A program made the translations under genes and the position numbers. A model generated the notes under the pieces. That model was given only the letters and a program-made list of their open reading frames with translations. It did no database searches and had not been told where the DNA came from. A stretch of 64,000 bases of DNA, from the NCBI RefSeq assembly GCF_036013955.1, contig NZ_CP107903.1:5890001-5954000 (forward strand), in the 5' to 3' direction. The stretch comes from Streptomyces sp. NBC_00459. GTDB lineage: Bacteria; Actinomycetota; Actinomycetes; Streptomycetales; Streptomycetaceae. Positions 24,808 to 32,890 of this stretch are shown one piece after another; the stretch's first letter is position 1, and every line of letters starts with the position of its first letter.

Positions 24808-25673
24808 CGGTTCTTCAGGTGGCGCCAGAAGTCACGGAACATCCACTTGTCGAACTCCGTGATCTGTGTGGCGCTGCCCGCGTTCATGATGAAGCAGCAC
24901 TGGCCGGTCGGGGTCCAGTCGTAGAAGTCGTCGAGCCCGAAGGTGTGGCCGACCTCGTGCAGGTAGATGTGGATGTTCTCCTGGTCCAGCGTGTTGGTGA
25001 AGTACTCCTGGCCGACCCGCTGGCCCCAGTCGCCGCCGAAGCCGCCCGACAAGCCCTTCGTCAGCCACAGCGACTGGTCGTAGTGGCGGGACGCACCGCC
25101 CGGGCACCTGGAGTAGTTGCCGTCCTGGTGGAAGAAGCGCCCGCAGTCCGGAGCGCACTGCGGGGCACCGCCGCCGTCGAGGTTCCCGGCGTAGATGTCG
25201 ACGGAGTTGTCGGTCCACTGGAGCGTCGAGCGGTTCTTCACCGCCCAGCCGACGATGTTGACGGGCACGCTGGTGTACGGCCAGGCGTTGTGCCCCTTGC
25301 CGTTGTCCACCATGGCCGCCATCCACTTGCCGAACTGCTTCTTCAGCGCGGTGTGGATCCGGTCGCGCAGGGCGGTGCTGACAGGTGCGTCCGACTCCCA
25401 GCGGACGCAGTAGTTGATGCTTCCCCGGTTGGCCATGACCTGGTCCCAGCCGTAGTTGCGGAAGCCGTAGAGGTTCGGATAGGTCGACGAGACGTGGTTC
25501 CAGACCTCGTTCAGCGGCTGTACGAGGTTCGCGGGCGGGTTCCAGTCCTCGGCGGCCTCGGCCCGCGCCGCCGTCACGGCGGGAGCGGCGAACGCCGCCG
25601 GCAGACCGGGGGCGGCGATCAGCGCGGCCAGTGCCGCGAGGATCGCCAAGAGACGTGCGACGTGCTTGCGCAT
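24795..25673 (-). CDS. Secreted metalloprotease-like protein (HEVGH)
   Basis: 292 residues with a signal peptide ([20 protein letters not shown], cleavage probably near residue 35-40). The mature protein carries [12 protein letters not shown] (about 238-249), the HExxHxxGxxD zinc site of metzincin-like proteases, and six or more Cys likely to form disulfides ([27 protein letters not shown]). It ends [15 protein letters not shown] do not recognise a characterised homologue; such proteins are annotated as hypothetical secreted proteins in actinomycetes. ATG at 25673 follows AAAGGGAG. It probably acts outside the cell on a peptide substrate. Confidence 0.8.
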   Translation of the reverse strand: MRKHVARLLAILAALAALIAAPGLPAAFAAPAVTAARAEAAEDWNPPANLVQPLNEVWNHVSSTYPNLYGFRNYGWDQVMANRGSINYCVRWESDAPVSTALRDRIHTALKKQFGKWMAAMVDNGKGHNAWPYTSVPVNIVGWAVKNRSTLQWTDNSVDIYAGNLDGGGAPQCAPDCGRFFHQDGNYSRCPGGASRHYDQSLWLTKGLSGGFGGDWGQRVGQEYFTNTLDQENIHIYLHEVGHTFGLDDFYDWTPTGQCCFIMNAGSATQITEFDKWMFRDFWRHLKNRYGL

Positions 25674-25837
25674 CGGTGAACTCCCTTTGTGGGGAACGGG
25701 ATTCACCCTCGGGTCGCCACCGGCCGCACACCGGGTTGCCGACGCCGCCCCGGCGGCATTTCACTCCCTCCCCGTCCGGCCCCGGCCGGCGGAGTGAAAC
25801 GCGCACCCGTCGGGGGAGGTTGGCGGATACGGACTTT

Positions 25838-27442
25838 TCAGCTAACGCCCGCGCGCCACCGCTGCCCCGACCCGCCCGTCAGCGGTGCGAGGGTCAGGCC
25901 GCCGTCGACGTCCGGAGTGAGCCCCGTCGCGATGGCGATCGCCGGGCGGATCACACCGTCGTCGTCCACGGTGAAGCGCAGGTTGTCGCCGTTCTCGCTG
26001 TCGCCCACCGACGCGCACTCCCAGATGCCCACGCCCTTGTCCACATCACCCCGGCTGTCCAGACAGAAGTCGGTGTCGGCGGACGAGCGCAGCAGCCCCG
26101 AGCCGGCGTCCACCGACCAGCGTTGGGTCGCGGACGACGCGGAGCAGGGCGCCGTGAGAACGTCGGTGCCCTTCTCCAGCACACCGCCCCGGATGTCCAG
26201 ACAGCGTCCGGAGGCGACGTTCACCACCTGGGCGTACGTGGCACCCGGGGCCCGGAAGACGGGCTTCGGCGTGGGTGTGGGCGTAGGGGTCGGAGTCGGG
26301 GACGGGGTCGGAGTGGTCGGCGGTCGTGAAGTCGGCGCCGGGGAAGGGGAGCCGGTGGCAGCCGGCGAGGAGGGGAACGTCGCCCCGGGGACGCTCGGTA
26401 CCGCGGTCACCGGGAGCGTCCCCGCCGCGCTCTGCGGATCCGGCGAGCCGCCGCCCCGCGAGAGCAGCACGATCAGCAGCGGGACCAGCGTCACGCCCAG
26501 CACCGCCGAGGCCAGCACGAACCGCCGACGGGACGGCCGGGCCGGAGTCCAGGGCCAACTGCCTTCCGGCTGAAGGGCGTTGGCGCGCGTGACCGTCGGT
26601 GCGTCTCGCGCGTACGCCGGGCCGCTCCACGGCAGCAGGCCCTCCCCCAGTGCGGAGCGCGGGTTGTCGCGCAGGGCGGAGAGTTCCTCGTAGGCCACCG
26701 AGCAGTGCGGGCAGATGACCATGTGGGAGTTCAGGTCCGTGCTGTGGCGGGGGTTGACCGGGCGGACCGACTCCTCGATCAGCCGGCGGAAGTCCTGGCA
26801 GCGCGGATCGTCGGAGACGGCCAGCCGGAACCGCAGACAGGCCTGTGCCAGGGCCTGGAGGGCCGAATCCGTCTCGTGCGTCACGTCCTCGCGCGTCAGG
26901 CCGAGGAGCGCGGCGGTCCGCTCCTCGGGTTCGCGCTCCACGATGCCGTACCAGATGAGGCCCTGGGTGCGGGACGGCAGCGACTGGAACGGGCCCAGCA
27001 TGGGCGGGGGCGGGATCAGCCCCGCTCCGCCCGCCGCGCTCTGCGTGCTCTGTGCGTTCTGCGTGTTCGACGGGCTGAGTGTGTTCAGGACGAGGAGCAG
27101 GCTCGGGTCGAGTCCCGCCGCGCGTTCGTCCGTCGCCCAGGTGGCCGCCAGATCGGCGGTCAGCAAGAGGAGTTGGTGGCGCCAGGGGACGCTCGGCTCG
27201 GTACCGCGTGCCGTGTCCCGGGCCGCCGCCGTGAACGCCTGGGCCGCCAACTGCCCTGCCGTGGAGTCGCTCGTCGTGCACAGGCGGGCGTAGGCGAGGA
27301 CCGATGCGCGGTGGCGGGCGCGGAGCTCCTGCAACGCCGGGTACGCGGTGGGGGAGTTGGTGCGCAGCAACTCGGTGAGGTGTGCGTCGGACGCGCCGAC
27401 GTACACCCCGTCCACCCCGCCGTGGTCGGTGTCCTGGGACAT
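25838..27442 (-). CDS. Membrane protein fusing sigma-like, anti-sigma zinc-finger and ricin lectin domains
   Basis: 534 residues. Residues 20-215 resemble an ECF sigma factor: the second part, LPSRTQGLIWYGIVEREPEERTAALL then GLTREDV, is region-4-like. Residues 240-247 read HMVICPHC, the H-x3-C-x2-C zinc motif of ZAS anti-sigma factors. A membrane segment (308-328) is followed by a Pro/Thr linker (TPTPSPTPTPTPTPTP near 378-392). The extracellular end (400-534) is a ricin-type beta-trefoil with SGRCLDIRGG and ATQRWSV repeats. The layout suggests a sensor with external carbohydrate binding and an internal sigma-like module. ATG at 27442 follows GAGGAGG. It lies next to sigI. Confidence 0.82.
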   Translation of the reverse strand: MSQDTDHGGVDGVYVGASDAHLTELLRTNSPTAYPALQELRARHRASVLAYARLCTTSDSTAGQLAAQAFTAAARDTARGTEPSVPWRHQLLLLTADLAATWATDERAAGLDPSLLLVLNTLSPSNTQNAQSTQSAAGGAGLIPPPPMLGPFQSLPSRTQGLIWYGIVEREPEERTAALLGLTREDVTHETDSALQALAQACLRFRLAVSDDPRCQDFRRLIEESVRPVNPRHSTDLNSHMVICPHCSVAYEELSALRDNPRSALGEGLLPWSGPAYARDAPTVTRANALQPEGSWPWTPARPSRRRFVLASAVLGVTLVPLLIVLLSRGGGSPDPQSAAGTLPVTAVPSVPGATFPSSPAATGSPSPAPTSRPPTTPTPSPTPTPTPTPTPKPVFRAPGATYAQVVNVASGRCLDIRGGVLEKGTDVLTAPCSASSATQRWSVDAGSGLLRSSADTDFCLDSRGDVDKGVGIWECASVGDSENGDNLRFTVDDDGVIRPAIAIATGLTPDVDGGLTLAPLTGGSGQRWRAGVS

Positions 27443-27539
27443 CCGTCCGCCTCCTCGCACCCCCGACTCAGCCCCCGTCCTGACGTACCGGCCAGTCTGA
27501 GGGTGGTCCGGGTGACGCAGGGGGTCTTTGGGAAAAGAG

Positions 27540-27576
27540 GGGAGGGGTTTCCGTAGGTAACCGGAGAACCCCTCCC
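27540..27576. terminator. Terminator after sigI
   Basis: GGGAGGGGTT (27540-27549) pairs with AACCCCTCCC (27567-27576), with further inner pairing TCCG/CGGA. On the minus strand a CTCTTTTCCC tract follows. It terminates sigI ahead of the ricin-domain gene. Confidence 0.75.
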
Positions 27577-27631
27577 GAGCGGCCGGGCCACGATGTCCGA
27601 CGGCGGATCCCTGACCGTTGTCCCTCGACGG

Positions 27632-28552
27632 TCAGTCCTCGACGGTCAGGCCCTTTCGCAGGCGCTGCAACGTTCGTGACAGCAGCCGCGACACATGCAT
27701 CTGGGAGATGCCCAGCTCTTCACCGATCTCCGACTGGGTCATGTTGGCGACGAACCGCAGCGAGAGGATCTGCCGGTCCCGGGGCGGGAGCCCGGCGATC
27801 AGCGGCTTCAGGGACTCGACGTACTCGATGCCCTCGATGCCGTGGTCCTCGTAGCCGATGCGGTCCGAGAGCGCGCCCTCGGAGTCGTCCTCGTCGGCCT
27901 GTGCGTCGAGTGAGCTGGCGGTGTAGGCGTTCGAGGCCGCCATGCCCTCCACGACCTCGTCCTTCGAGAGGTCGAGGCGTTCGGCGAGCTCGGCCACGGT
28001 GGGGGCGCGGTCGAGCTGCTGGGCCAGTTCGTCGCCGGCCCGTGCCAGGTCCAGCCGGAGCTCCTGGAGCCGGCGCGGTACGCGGACGGACCACGACGTG
28101 TCACGGAAGAAGCGCTTGATCTCGCCGACGATGGTCGGCATGGCGAACGTCGGGAACTCGACGCCGCGGCTCAGCTCGAACCGGTCGATCGCCTTGATCA
28201 GGCCGATCGTGCCGACCTGGATGATGTCCTCCATGGGTTCGCTGCGCGAACGGAAGCGGGAGGCGGCGAACTTCACCAGTGCGAGGTTGAGCTCGACGAG
28301 GGTGTTGCGGACGTACGAGTAGTCGTGGGTTCCTTCTTCGAGGGACTCCAGCCGCGCGAAGAGGGTTTTGGACAGGGCTCGGGCGTCGACCGCCCCCACC
28401 TCGTCGAACGGCGGGATCTCGGGGAGCCCGTCCAGGGCGTCGGGAACTCGCGGGCCCGGGAGGTGCTGGGCCGGCTGGTGGGAGTCCGTGTGTTCCGGAG
28501 GGGGTGTCGACGTCGCCCTCTGGGTATGGGATGCGTCGAGCCGGGGTGACAT
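27632..28552 (-). CDS. sigI: RNA polymerase sigma factor, SigB/SigF/SigI family
   Basis: 306 residues, group 3 sigma factor. Region 2 contains EPMEDIIQVGTIGLIKAIDRF and FPTFAMPTIVGEIKRFFRD; region 3 has PTVAELAERLDLSKDEVVEG; region 4 ends LPPRDRQILSLRFVANMTQ and GEELGISQMHVSRLLSR. The first 45 residues are a disordered Pro/His/Thr tail. ATG at 28552 follows GGAGG at 5 nt; longer starts (28564, 28576) are less well placed. The divergent genes encode a STAS antagonist and an RsbW-like kinase, the arrangement I recall for S. coelicolor sigI-arsI-prsI, linked to osmotic stress. Confidence 0.9.
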   Translation of the reverse strand: MSPRLDASHTQRATSTPPPEHTDSHQPAQHLPGPRVPDALDGLPEIPPFDEVGAVDARALSKTLFARLESLEEGTHDYSYVRNTLVELNLALVKFAASRFRSRSEPMEDIIQVGTIGLIKAIDRFELSRGVEFPTFAMPTIVGEIKRFFRDTSWSVRVPRRLQELRLDLARAGDELAQQLDRAPTVAELAERLDLSKDEVVEGMAASNAYTASSLDAQADEDDSEGALSDRIGYEDHGIEGIEYVESLKPLIAGLPPRDRQILSLRFVANMTQSEIGEELGISQMHVSRLLSRTLQRLRKGLTVED

Positions 28553-28647
28553 GGTGTCCTCCATGGTTCTCGGCACAAGGCTGCCGAAGCCGGTGCGTGC
28601 GGTGCGGTGTGCGGCGCCTCCAATGCCGGCCGTGTCGGGTATGTGTC

Positions 28648-28678
28648 CAGGGCCGGCTCGCTACAGGAACCGGCCCTG
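28648..28678. other. Hairpin in the sigI/arsI intergenic region
   Basis: CAGGGCCGG (28648-28656) and CCGGCCCTG (28670-28678) form a perfect 9-bp stem. The 28553-28853 stretch must contain both divergent promoters; the repeat may be an operator or a leader structure. No gene is seen there. Confidence 0.4.
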
Positions 28679-28853
28679 TACTAGCCCTACCCGCTTTCCG
28701 GAGCCCGCCGCAAGTGCGGTCTCTTCCTGTATGTCCGTATATGGGCGTTAGTTCGGGTGTCGAAGAGTGTGAGGAAGGCGTAGTGTTCGTGGACGTCAGT
28801 CGGGGGCGCGAGCGTGCGCCGGTAAGCAGACACGAGCTCGGGAGAGAGACGGC

Positions 28854-29258
28854 ATGGACCGCGAGACGGTCGGCAGCGCACAGTCTGGCCGGCTTCTGGT
28901 GGAGGTGCGCCACGAGGGCTCCAGTGCCGTCGTGACGCCGACGGGTGAGCTGGATCACCACACCGCCGACCTGTTGCGTGAACCGCTTGAGGACTGCCTC
29001 GCGAAGGGCATCGTGAGGCTGGTCGTCGACTGTGCGCGGCTGGAGTTCTGTGACTCCACGGGCCTCAACGTGCTGCTCGGCGCCCGCCTCAAGGCGGAGG
29101 AAGCCGGTGGCGGGGTGCATCTCGCCGCGATGCAGCCGGTGGTCGCGCGGGTGTTCGAGATCACGGGCGCGGACGCCGTATTCACCGTCCACGAGTCGCT
29201 CGCCGACGCCCTGGCCGACGAGCCTCCAGGGGCCCCTGGGGCCCGTGAATCCTCCTGA
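28854..29258 (+). CDS. arsI: Anti-sigma factor antagonist (STAS domain)
   Basis: 134 residues, SpoIIAA/RsbV type. VTPTGELDHHTADLLREPL and VVDCARLEFCDSTGLNVLLG give the STAS fold with the phosphorylatable Ser (DSTGLN, about Ser 64). In the unphosphorylated form it binds the anti-sigma kinase and frees the sigma factor. ATG at 28854 follows GGGAGAG. It precedes the anti-sigma gene on the same strand and diverges from sigI. The name rests on context and my recollection of the S. coelicolor set. Confidence 0.88.
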   Translation: MDRETVGSAQSGRLLVEVRHEGSSAVVTPTGELDHHTADLLREPLEDCLAKGIVRLVVDCARLEFCDSTGLNVLLGARLKAEEAGGGVHLAAMQPVVARVFEITGADAVFTVHESLADALADEPPGAPGARESS

Positions 29259-29440
29259 CCTTTCCGGCCGAGTCTCCTTGGCCGGCCGGGCGGGTTCGTG
29301 AGCGCGCTCTTTTTGGGGGGTGTTCTGTCGGTTCCGCCGGGCAGGAGACATCCTGAATACGCACACAATGACGTGCGTAAGGAACTGTGGTGAACGAAGA
29401 CCGTGTACGTGAACTGGTGAATCGGTGAGGTGAAGCGCTG

Positions 29441-29938
29441 ATGAGCACCACCCGGCCCGACTCGCCGGGCTCCCCGGAGTCCTCGGCGGGCTCCCCGGAG
29501 TCCTCCGAGTCCGGCGGCGCTTCCGGGGGGCGTCAGACCCGCAGACTGAGTCTCGTGGGCGAGAGCGGTGTCGTTCCGCTCGCCCGTGACTTCGCCCGGC
29601 AGGCGCTCTACGCGTGGGGCTGGCTGCCCGCCCCGACCGCCGACCGGCGGGCCGCCGCCGAGGACGTGCTGCTCGTCGTCTCCGAACTCGTCACCAACGC
29701 CTGTCTGCACGCCGAGGGCCCGGACGAGATGTCGCTCACCTGCGACAACAAGGTGATCCGCGTCGAGGTCTCGGACAGGGGCGCGGGCCAGCCCGCCCCA
29801 CGCACCCCGCACCGCGCCGGGCGCCCCGGCGGCCACGGGATGTTCATCGTGCAACGGCTGTGCCTGGACTGGGGAGTCGTACGGACCCCCGGCGTCGCGG
29901 GCAAGAAGGTCTGGGCGGAACTCGGCGCTCCGGCCTAG
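29441..29938 (+). CDS. prsI: Anti-sigma factor, RsbW-like ATPase/kinase
   Basis: 165 residues. After a Ser/Gly-rich N-terminus (about 1-32), an HATPase_c fold follows: N-box in LLVVSELVTNACLHAEG (about 88), D-box in VEVSDRGAGQPAP and G-box RPGGHGMFIVQRL. It is expected to hold SigI inactive and to phosphorylate the STAS antagonist. ATG at 29441 follows GAGGTGAAGCGCTG. The gap of 182 bp after arsI may hold a separate promoter. Confidence 0.88.
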   Translation: MSTTRPDSPGSPESSAGSPESSESGGASGGRQTRRLSLVGESGVVPLARDFARQALYAWGWLPAPTADRRAAAEDVLLVVSELVTNACLHAEGPDEMSLTCDNKVIRVEVSDRGAGQPAPRTPHRAGRPGGHGMFIVQRLCLDWGVVRTPGVAGKKVWAELGAPA

Positions 29939-30038
29939 TTCCCGCCGTTCCGGCGCTGGAGCACCGCTCGGATCAGGCCGAAATACCGGCGATCCGGTGT
30001 GTGCTGTGTCTTCCAACTGTTGGTCCCCCGGCGTACCT

Positions 30039-30070
30039 TGACGGCCGATCCGCGATCTGATGTGCCGTCA
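30039..30070. promoter_or_regulatory. Promoter/inverted repeat before the surface-protein operon
   Basis: TTGACG (30038-30043) is a possible -35, and TGACGGC (30039-30045) pairs with GCCGTCA (30064-30070) as a 7-bp inverted repeat. It lies 50-80 bp before the first gene of the operon; either element may set its regulation. Confidence 0.35.
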
Positions 30071-30120
30071 GAAACGCAGCCAGGGCCGCCAGGAACGACC
30101 GCCAGGAATGGGGGACGACG

Positions 30121-30855
30121 ATGTCGTACCACCGGACATGCCGCCGAACGCACCCGAAACGAAGCGCCGCGCTCGCGTCCGTCGCTGCCCTGGCCGGATC
30201 CGCGGTGCTGCTGGCCGCCCCCGCCGCCCGGGCCGAGGTCGTGGACGTCAACTACCGGTGCGACACGCCGATCGGCATCAAGAGCGCCCTCTCGTCCATC
30301 GACATCAAGGCGGTCGGGAGCGGCGGCTCCTACACGGTCACGATGTCCTGGCAGAAGGGCGTCTCGTCCAGCCCGGTGGAGCTGGGCAAGGGCGCGATGA
30401 GCCCGAGCGCCACGATCAAGCTGGGCGGCGCGGACAGCGGCACCCTGAGCGTCAGCGGGCCCGCGAACCAGGAAGCGCTCCCCGCCAACACCCCCATAAA
30501 GATCAATGACCTGAGCGGTACGTACAAGCCGTCGAAGAACGGCAAGGTCACCTTCACGGCGGGCGTCCTGACGATCAAGGCCGCCGGTACGACGACCACG
30601 TGCACGCCCACCAACAACCCCGAGCCGTCCCTGACGCTCGACGTCACGGGGGCCTCGGGCGGCGGTACCACCGGCGGCACGAGCAGCAGCGGGGGCACCG
30701 GTGCCGATCTCCCGCAGACCGGCCCCGAGGACTCCTTCGTCGCGCTGGGCACGCTCGGCGGCACCGTGCTGCTCGTGGGCGCGGCGGGCACGCTGTGGCT
30801 GACGCGCAGGAACCAGCCGGGGACGGTACGACGGCAGCCGACGGCACGCCGCTGA
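30121..30855 (+). CDS. Sortase-anchored surface protein (LPQTG) with one beta-rich domain
   Basis: 244 residues. A signal peptide (to about residue 38, ending AAPAARA) precedes one domain (about 39-170) that starts VNYRCDTPIG and closes with GTTTTCTPT; the two Cys probably form a disulfide. A Gly/Ser/Thr spacer leads to LPQTG (197-201), a membrane segment (ALGTLGGTVLLVGAAGTLWL) and a basic tail, a complete cell-wall sorting signal. The domain is repeated in the fourth gene of this operon (TYKP and TTTTCTPT motifs in common). ATG at 30121 follows GGGGGACGACG. The ligand is unknown. Confidence 0.8.
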   Translation: MSYHRTCRRTHPKRSAALASVAALAGSAVLLAAPAARAEVVDVNYRCDTPIGIKSALSSIDIKAVGSGGSYTVTMSWQKGVSSSPVELGKGAMSPSATIKLGGADSGTLSVSGPANQEALPANTPIKINDLSGTYKPSKNGKVTFTAGVLTIKAAGTTTTCTPTNNPEPSLTLDVTGASGGGTTGGTSSSGGTGADLPQTGPEDSFVALGTLGGTVLLVGAAGTLWLTRRNQPGTVRRQPTARR

Positions 30856-30893
30856 GGACCGTACGAGACCCGTACGACTTCCGGGAGCCGCCG

Positions 30894-31763
30894 ATGCGTG
30901 TCCTCTGCCCCAGCCTCAGTCACCAGCGCCTCCTCGGGCTGCTCGGCCTCGTCGCGCTGCTGTCCGCGGGGACGCCGGCCGTGGCCGACGAGGGCTGGTC
31001 CGTCACGCCCCTGGGCACCGGACGGCCGTACTTCTACGCCGAGGGCGCCCCGGGGACGGTTCTCCAGGACACGCTCTCCGTCCGCAACCCGACGAAGCGG
31101 AACCTGAACGTGCGGCTGACCGGCGGCAGTTGGCTCACGCTGGCCGCCCCCGGGGTCGACATCCCCGCCCGCACCCGCGCCGACGTGCCCTTCACCGTGC
31201 GCATCCCCGAGGGCACGCCTCCCGGGGACCGCACCGCCACGATCACCGCCCGAGCGTCGGGCCGGAGCGCGACGGTGCGTGTCCAACTGCGGGTCAGGGG
31301 CCCCCGGTTGCCCGCGCTGACCGTGGAGAACGTGACGGTACGAGGCGACCGCATCGCCTACGAGCTGGTCAACCGCGGCACCACCGACCTGACCCCGACG
31401 CTTGCCGTCCACGCGGACGGTGTCCTCGGCCCCGTCCTCGACCGGGCCCCGCGCACCCTCCCGGTACGGCTGCCTCCTGGCAGGCGCCTGGCCCTCACCG
31501 AATCCTGGTCCGGGCGACCCGGGTTCGACGCGGTCGACGTACGTCTGACGGTCACGGCGGCGGGCGGGACGGTGCGTGACGAGGCGGGCGCGTCGGTGCG
31601 GTTCGTGCCGTGGGGCGGGGTGGCGGGGGTCGCGGGGGTGCTGTCGGCGGGCGGGGCCCTCGTGGCCGTACGACGGATCGGGCGCCGTCGGCGCGATGAA
31701 CGGACGCACAGGCGCCCCGAGTTGGCGGCGAAGTCGGATGAGCTGACGGGGGCGATGACGTGA
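30894..31763 (+). CDS. Secreted single-pass membrane protein, DUF916/WxL-interacting-like
   Basis: 289 residues. Signal peptide (LLGLLGLVALLSAGTPAVA), then two beta-sandwich parts: YFYAEGAPGTVLQDTLSVRNPTKRN with DIPARTRADVPFTVRIPEG, and a second TVENVTVRGDRIAYELVNRG. A C-terminal membrane helix (GVAGVAGVLSAGGALVAV) and Arg-rich tail follow. The pattern (PG near the N-terminus, N-P-T turns, PFTVRIP) is like the DUF916 part of WxL-interacting proteins of Firmicutes. ATG at 30894 follows GGGAG. It is coupled to the next gene through TGATG. Confidence 0.7.
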   Translation: MRVLCPSLSHQRLLGLLGLVALLSAGTPAVADEGWSVTPLGTGRPYFYAEGAPGTVLQDTLSVRNPTKRNLNVRLTGGSWLTLAAPGVDIPARTRADVPFTVRIPEGTPPGDRTATITARASGRSATVRVQLRVRGPRLPALTVENVTVRGDRIAYELVNRGTTDLTPTLAVHADGVLGPVLDRAPRTLPVRLPPGRRLALTESWSGRPGFDAVDVRLTVTAAGGTVRDEAGASVRFVPWGGVAGVAGVLSAGGALVAVRRIGRRRRDERTHRRPELAAKSDELTGAMT

Positions 31764-32890
31764 TGCGGCGGATTCCTGCACTGATCGCGGTGCTGGCGAT
31801 CGCTCTCCTGATGGTGCCCACGGTCACCGCGGCAGCGGCGGACGGGCCGACCGTCAAGGTCTCCACGTCCCAGGCGGGGACCGGTGGCTCGATCGTGGTC
31901 ACCGGGGCCGGCTGGCAGCCGAAGACACTGCTGATGATGCTGATCTGCGGCCGGTCCACGCCGGCCCGCGGAGTGATCGGCGGTACCAACTCCTGTGCCA
32001 ACGCGGACGCGAGAGCCGTCACCACGGACACCCTGGGCGGCTTCAGCAAGAGCCTGCCGGTGGTCGAACCGCCGGTGCCGTGCCCGTGCGTGGTGCATGT
32101 GGCGACGGTGACCGGAGGGTCGCAGGCGGCGGCCGACGCGGTGTTCCAGGTGGCGGGCCACCCCGTGGAACCGTTGCCCGAACAGGTCGGTACGGGCCGC
32201 CTCTCGGTCCTCACCGACCCCCGGCTCGACGGTTCGAGCGGGCTGCTGACCTGGTTCGGGGCGCCGCCCACCCGGACCCTGGCGGTCACCGTCGGCAACC
32301 TCGGCACGGCGGCGGTCAAGGACCCGGTCTTCCGGATCGGCACCTCCCACGGGGTGTTCGCCCCGCAGTGGGAGGAGCAGCAGTGGCGCGGCACGATCCA
32401 GCCGGGCGGCAAGGCCCGCGTAGAGGTGCCGGTCAGCCTGGTGAGCGGGGCGCACGGTGACTACAGGGTCTCGCTGAAGTACGGCGACAAGGTGCTCGCG
32501 GAGCAGCCGTGGGGCGTGGGCCGGCCGTGGGGCGTGACCCTCTTCTGGGTCCTGGCCGGTGTCGTCGTACCGGCGGCGCTGTTCCGCGTCGGGATGGCTG
32601 TGGTGGACCGGGTACGGCCCCGCGGACCGGGCGGCGCCGGCGGGCCGGTGTCGGCGCGCCGTGGCAGGGCACTGCGGATGCCCGAACTGACGCTGCGCAT
32701 GCCGAGGGTGGGCGCGCGGGAGGACCGCGAACAACCCGCGCCGGCGACCGCTTCCACCGCCCTGCCGTGGTTCACCCCCGAGGCCACCCCGGGAGCGGGA
32801 GCGGGAACAGGGGCGGTCGTGGACACGGGCATCGACACCGGCGCGGGCACTGCGACGACCAACACGACGAAGACGAAGGGGAACACGTGA
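31763..32890 (+). CDS. Secreted membrane-anchored protein with Cys-rich immunoglobulin-like domain
   Basis: 375 residues. Signal peptide (ALIAVLAIALLMVPTVTAAAA), then VKVSTSQAGTGGSIVVTGAGW, resembling the neocarzinostatin-like/Ig-like fold, with Cys residues in LICGRS, TNSCAN and VPCPCVV. A second domain contains VLTDPRLDGSSGLLTWFG and FAPQWEEQQWRGTIQPGG. One membrane segment (GVTLFWVLAGVVVPAALFRV, about 250-270) is followed by a roughly 100-residue cytoplasmic tail rich in Arg, Pro and Thr. ATG at 31763 overlaps the previous stop; GTG at 31760 is also possible. No characterised homologue is recognised. Confidence 0.68.
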   Translation: MRRIPALIAVLAIALLMVPTVTAAAADGPTVKVSTSQAGTGGSIVVTGAGWQPKTLLMMLICGRSTPARGVIGGTNSCANADARAVTTDTLGGFSKSLPVVEPPVPCPCVVHVATVTGGSQAAADAVFQVAGHPVEPLPEQVGTGRLSVLTDPRLDGSSGLLTWFGAPPTRTLAVTVGNLGTAAVKDPVFRIGTSHGVFAPQWEEQQWRGTIQPGGKARVEVPVSLVSGAHGDYRVSLKYGDKVLAEQPWGVGRPWGVTLFWVLAGVVVPAALFRVGMAVVDRVRPRGPGGAGGPVSARRGRALRMPELTLRMPRVGAREDREQPAPATASTALPWFTPEATPGAGAGTGAVVDTGIDTGAGTATTNTTKTKGNT

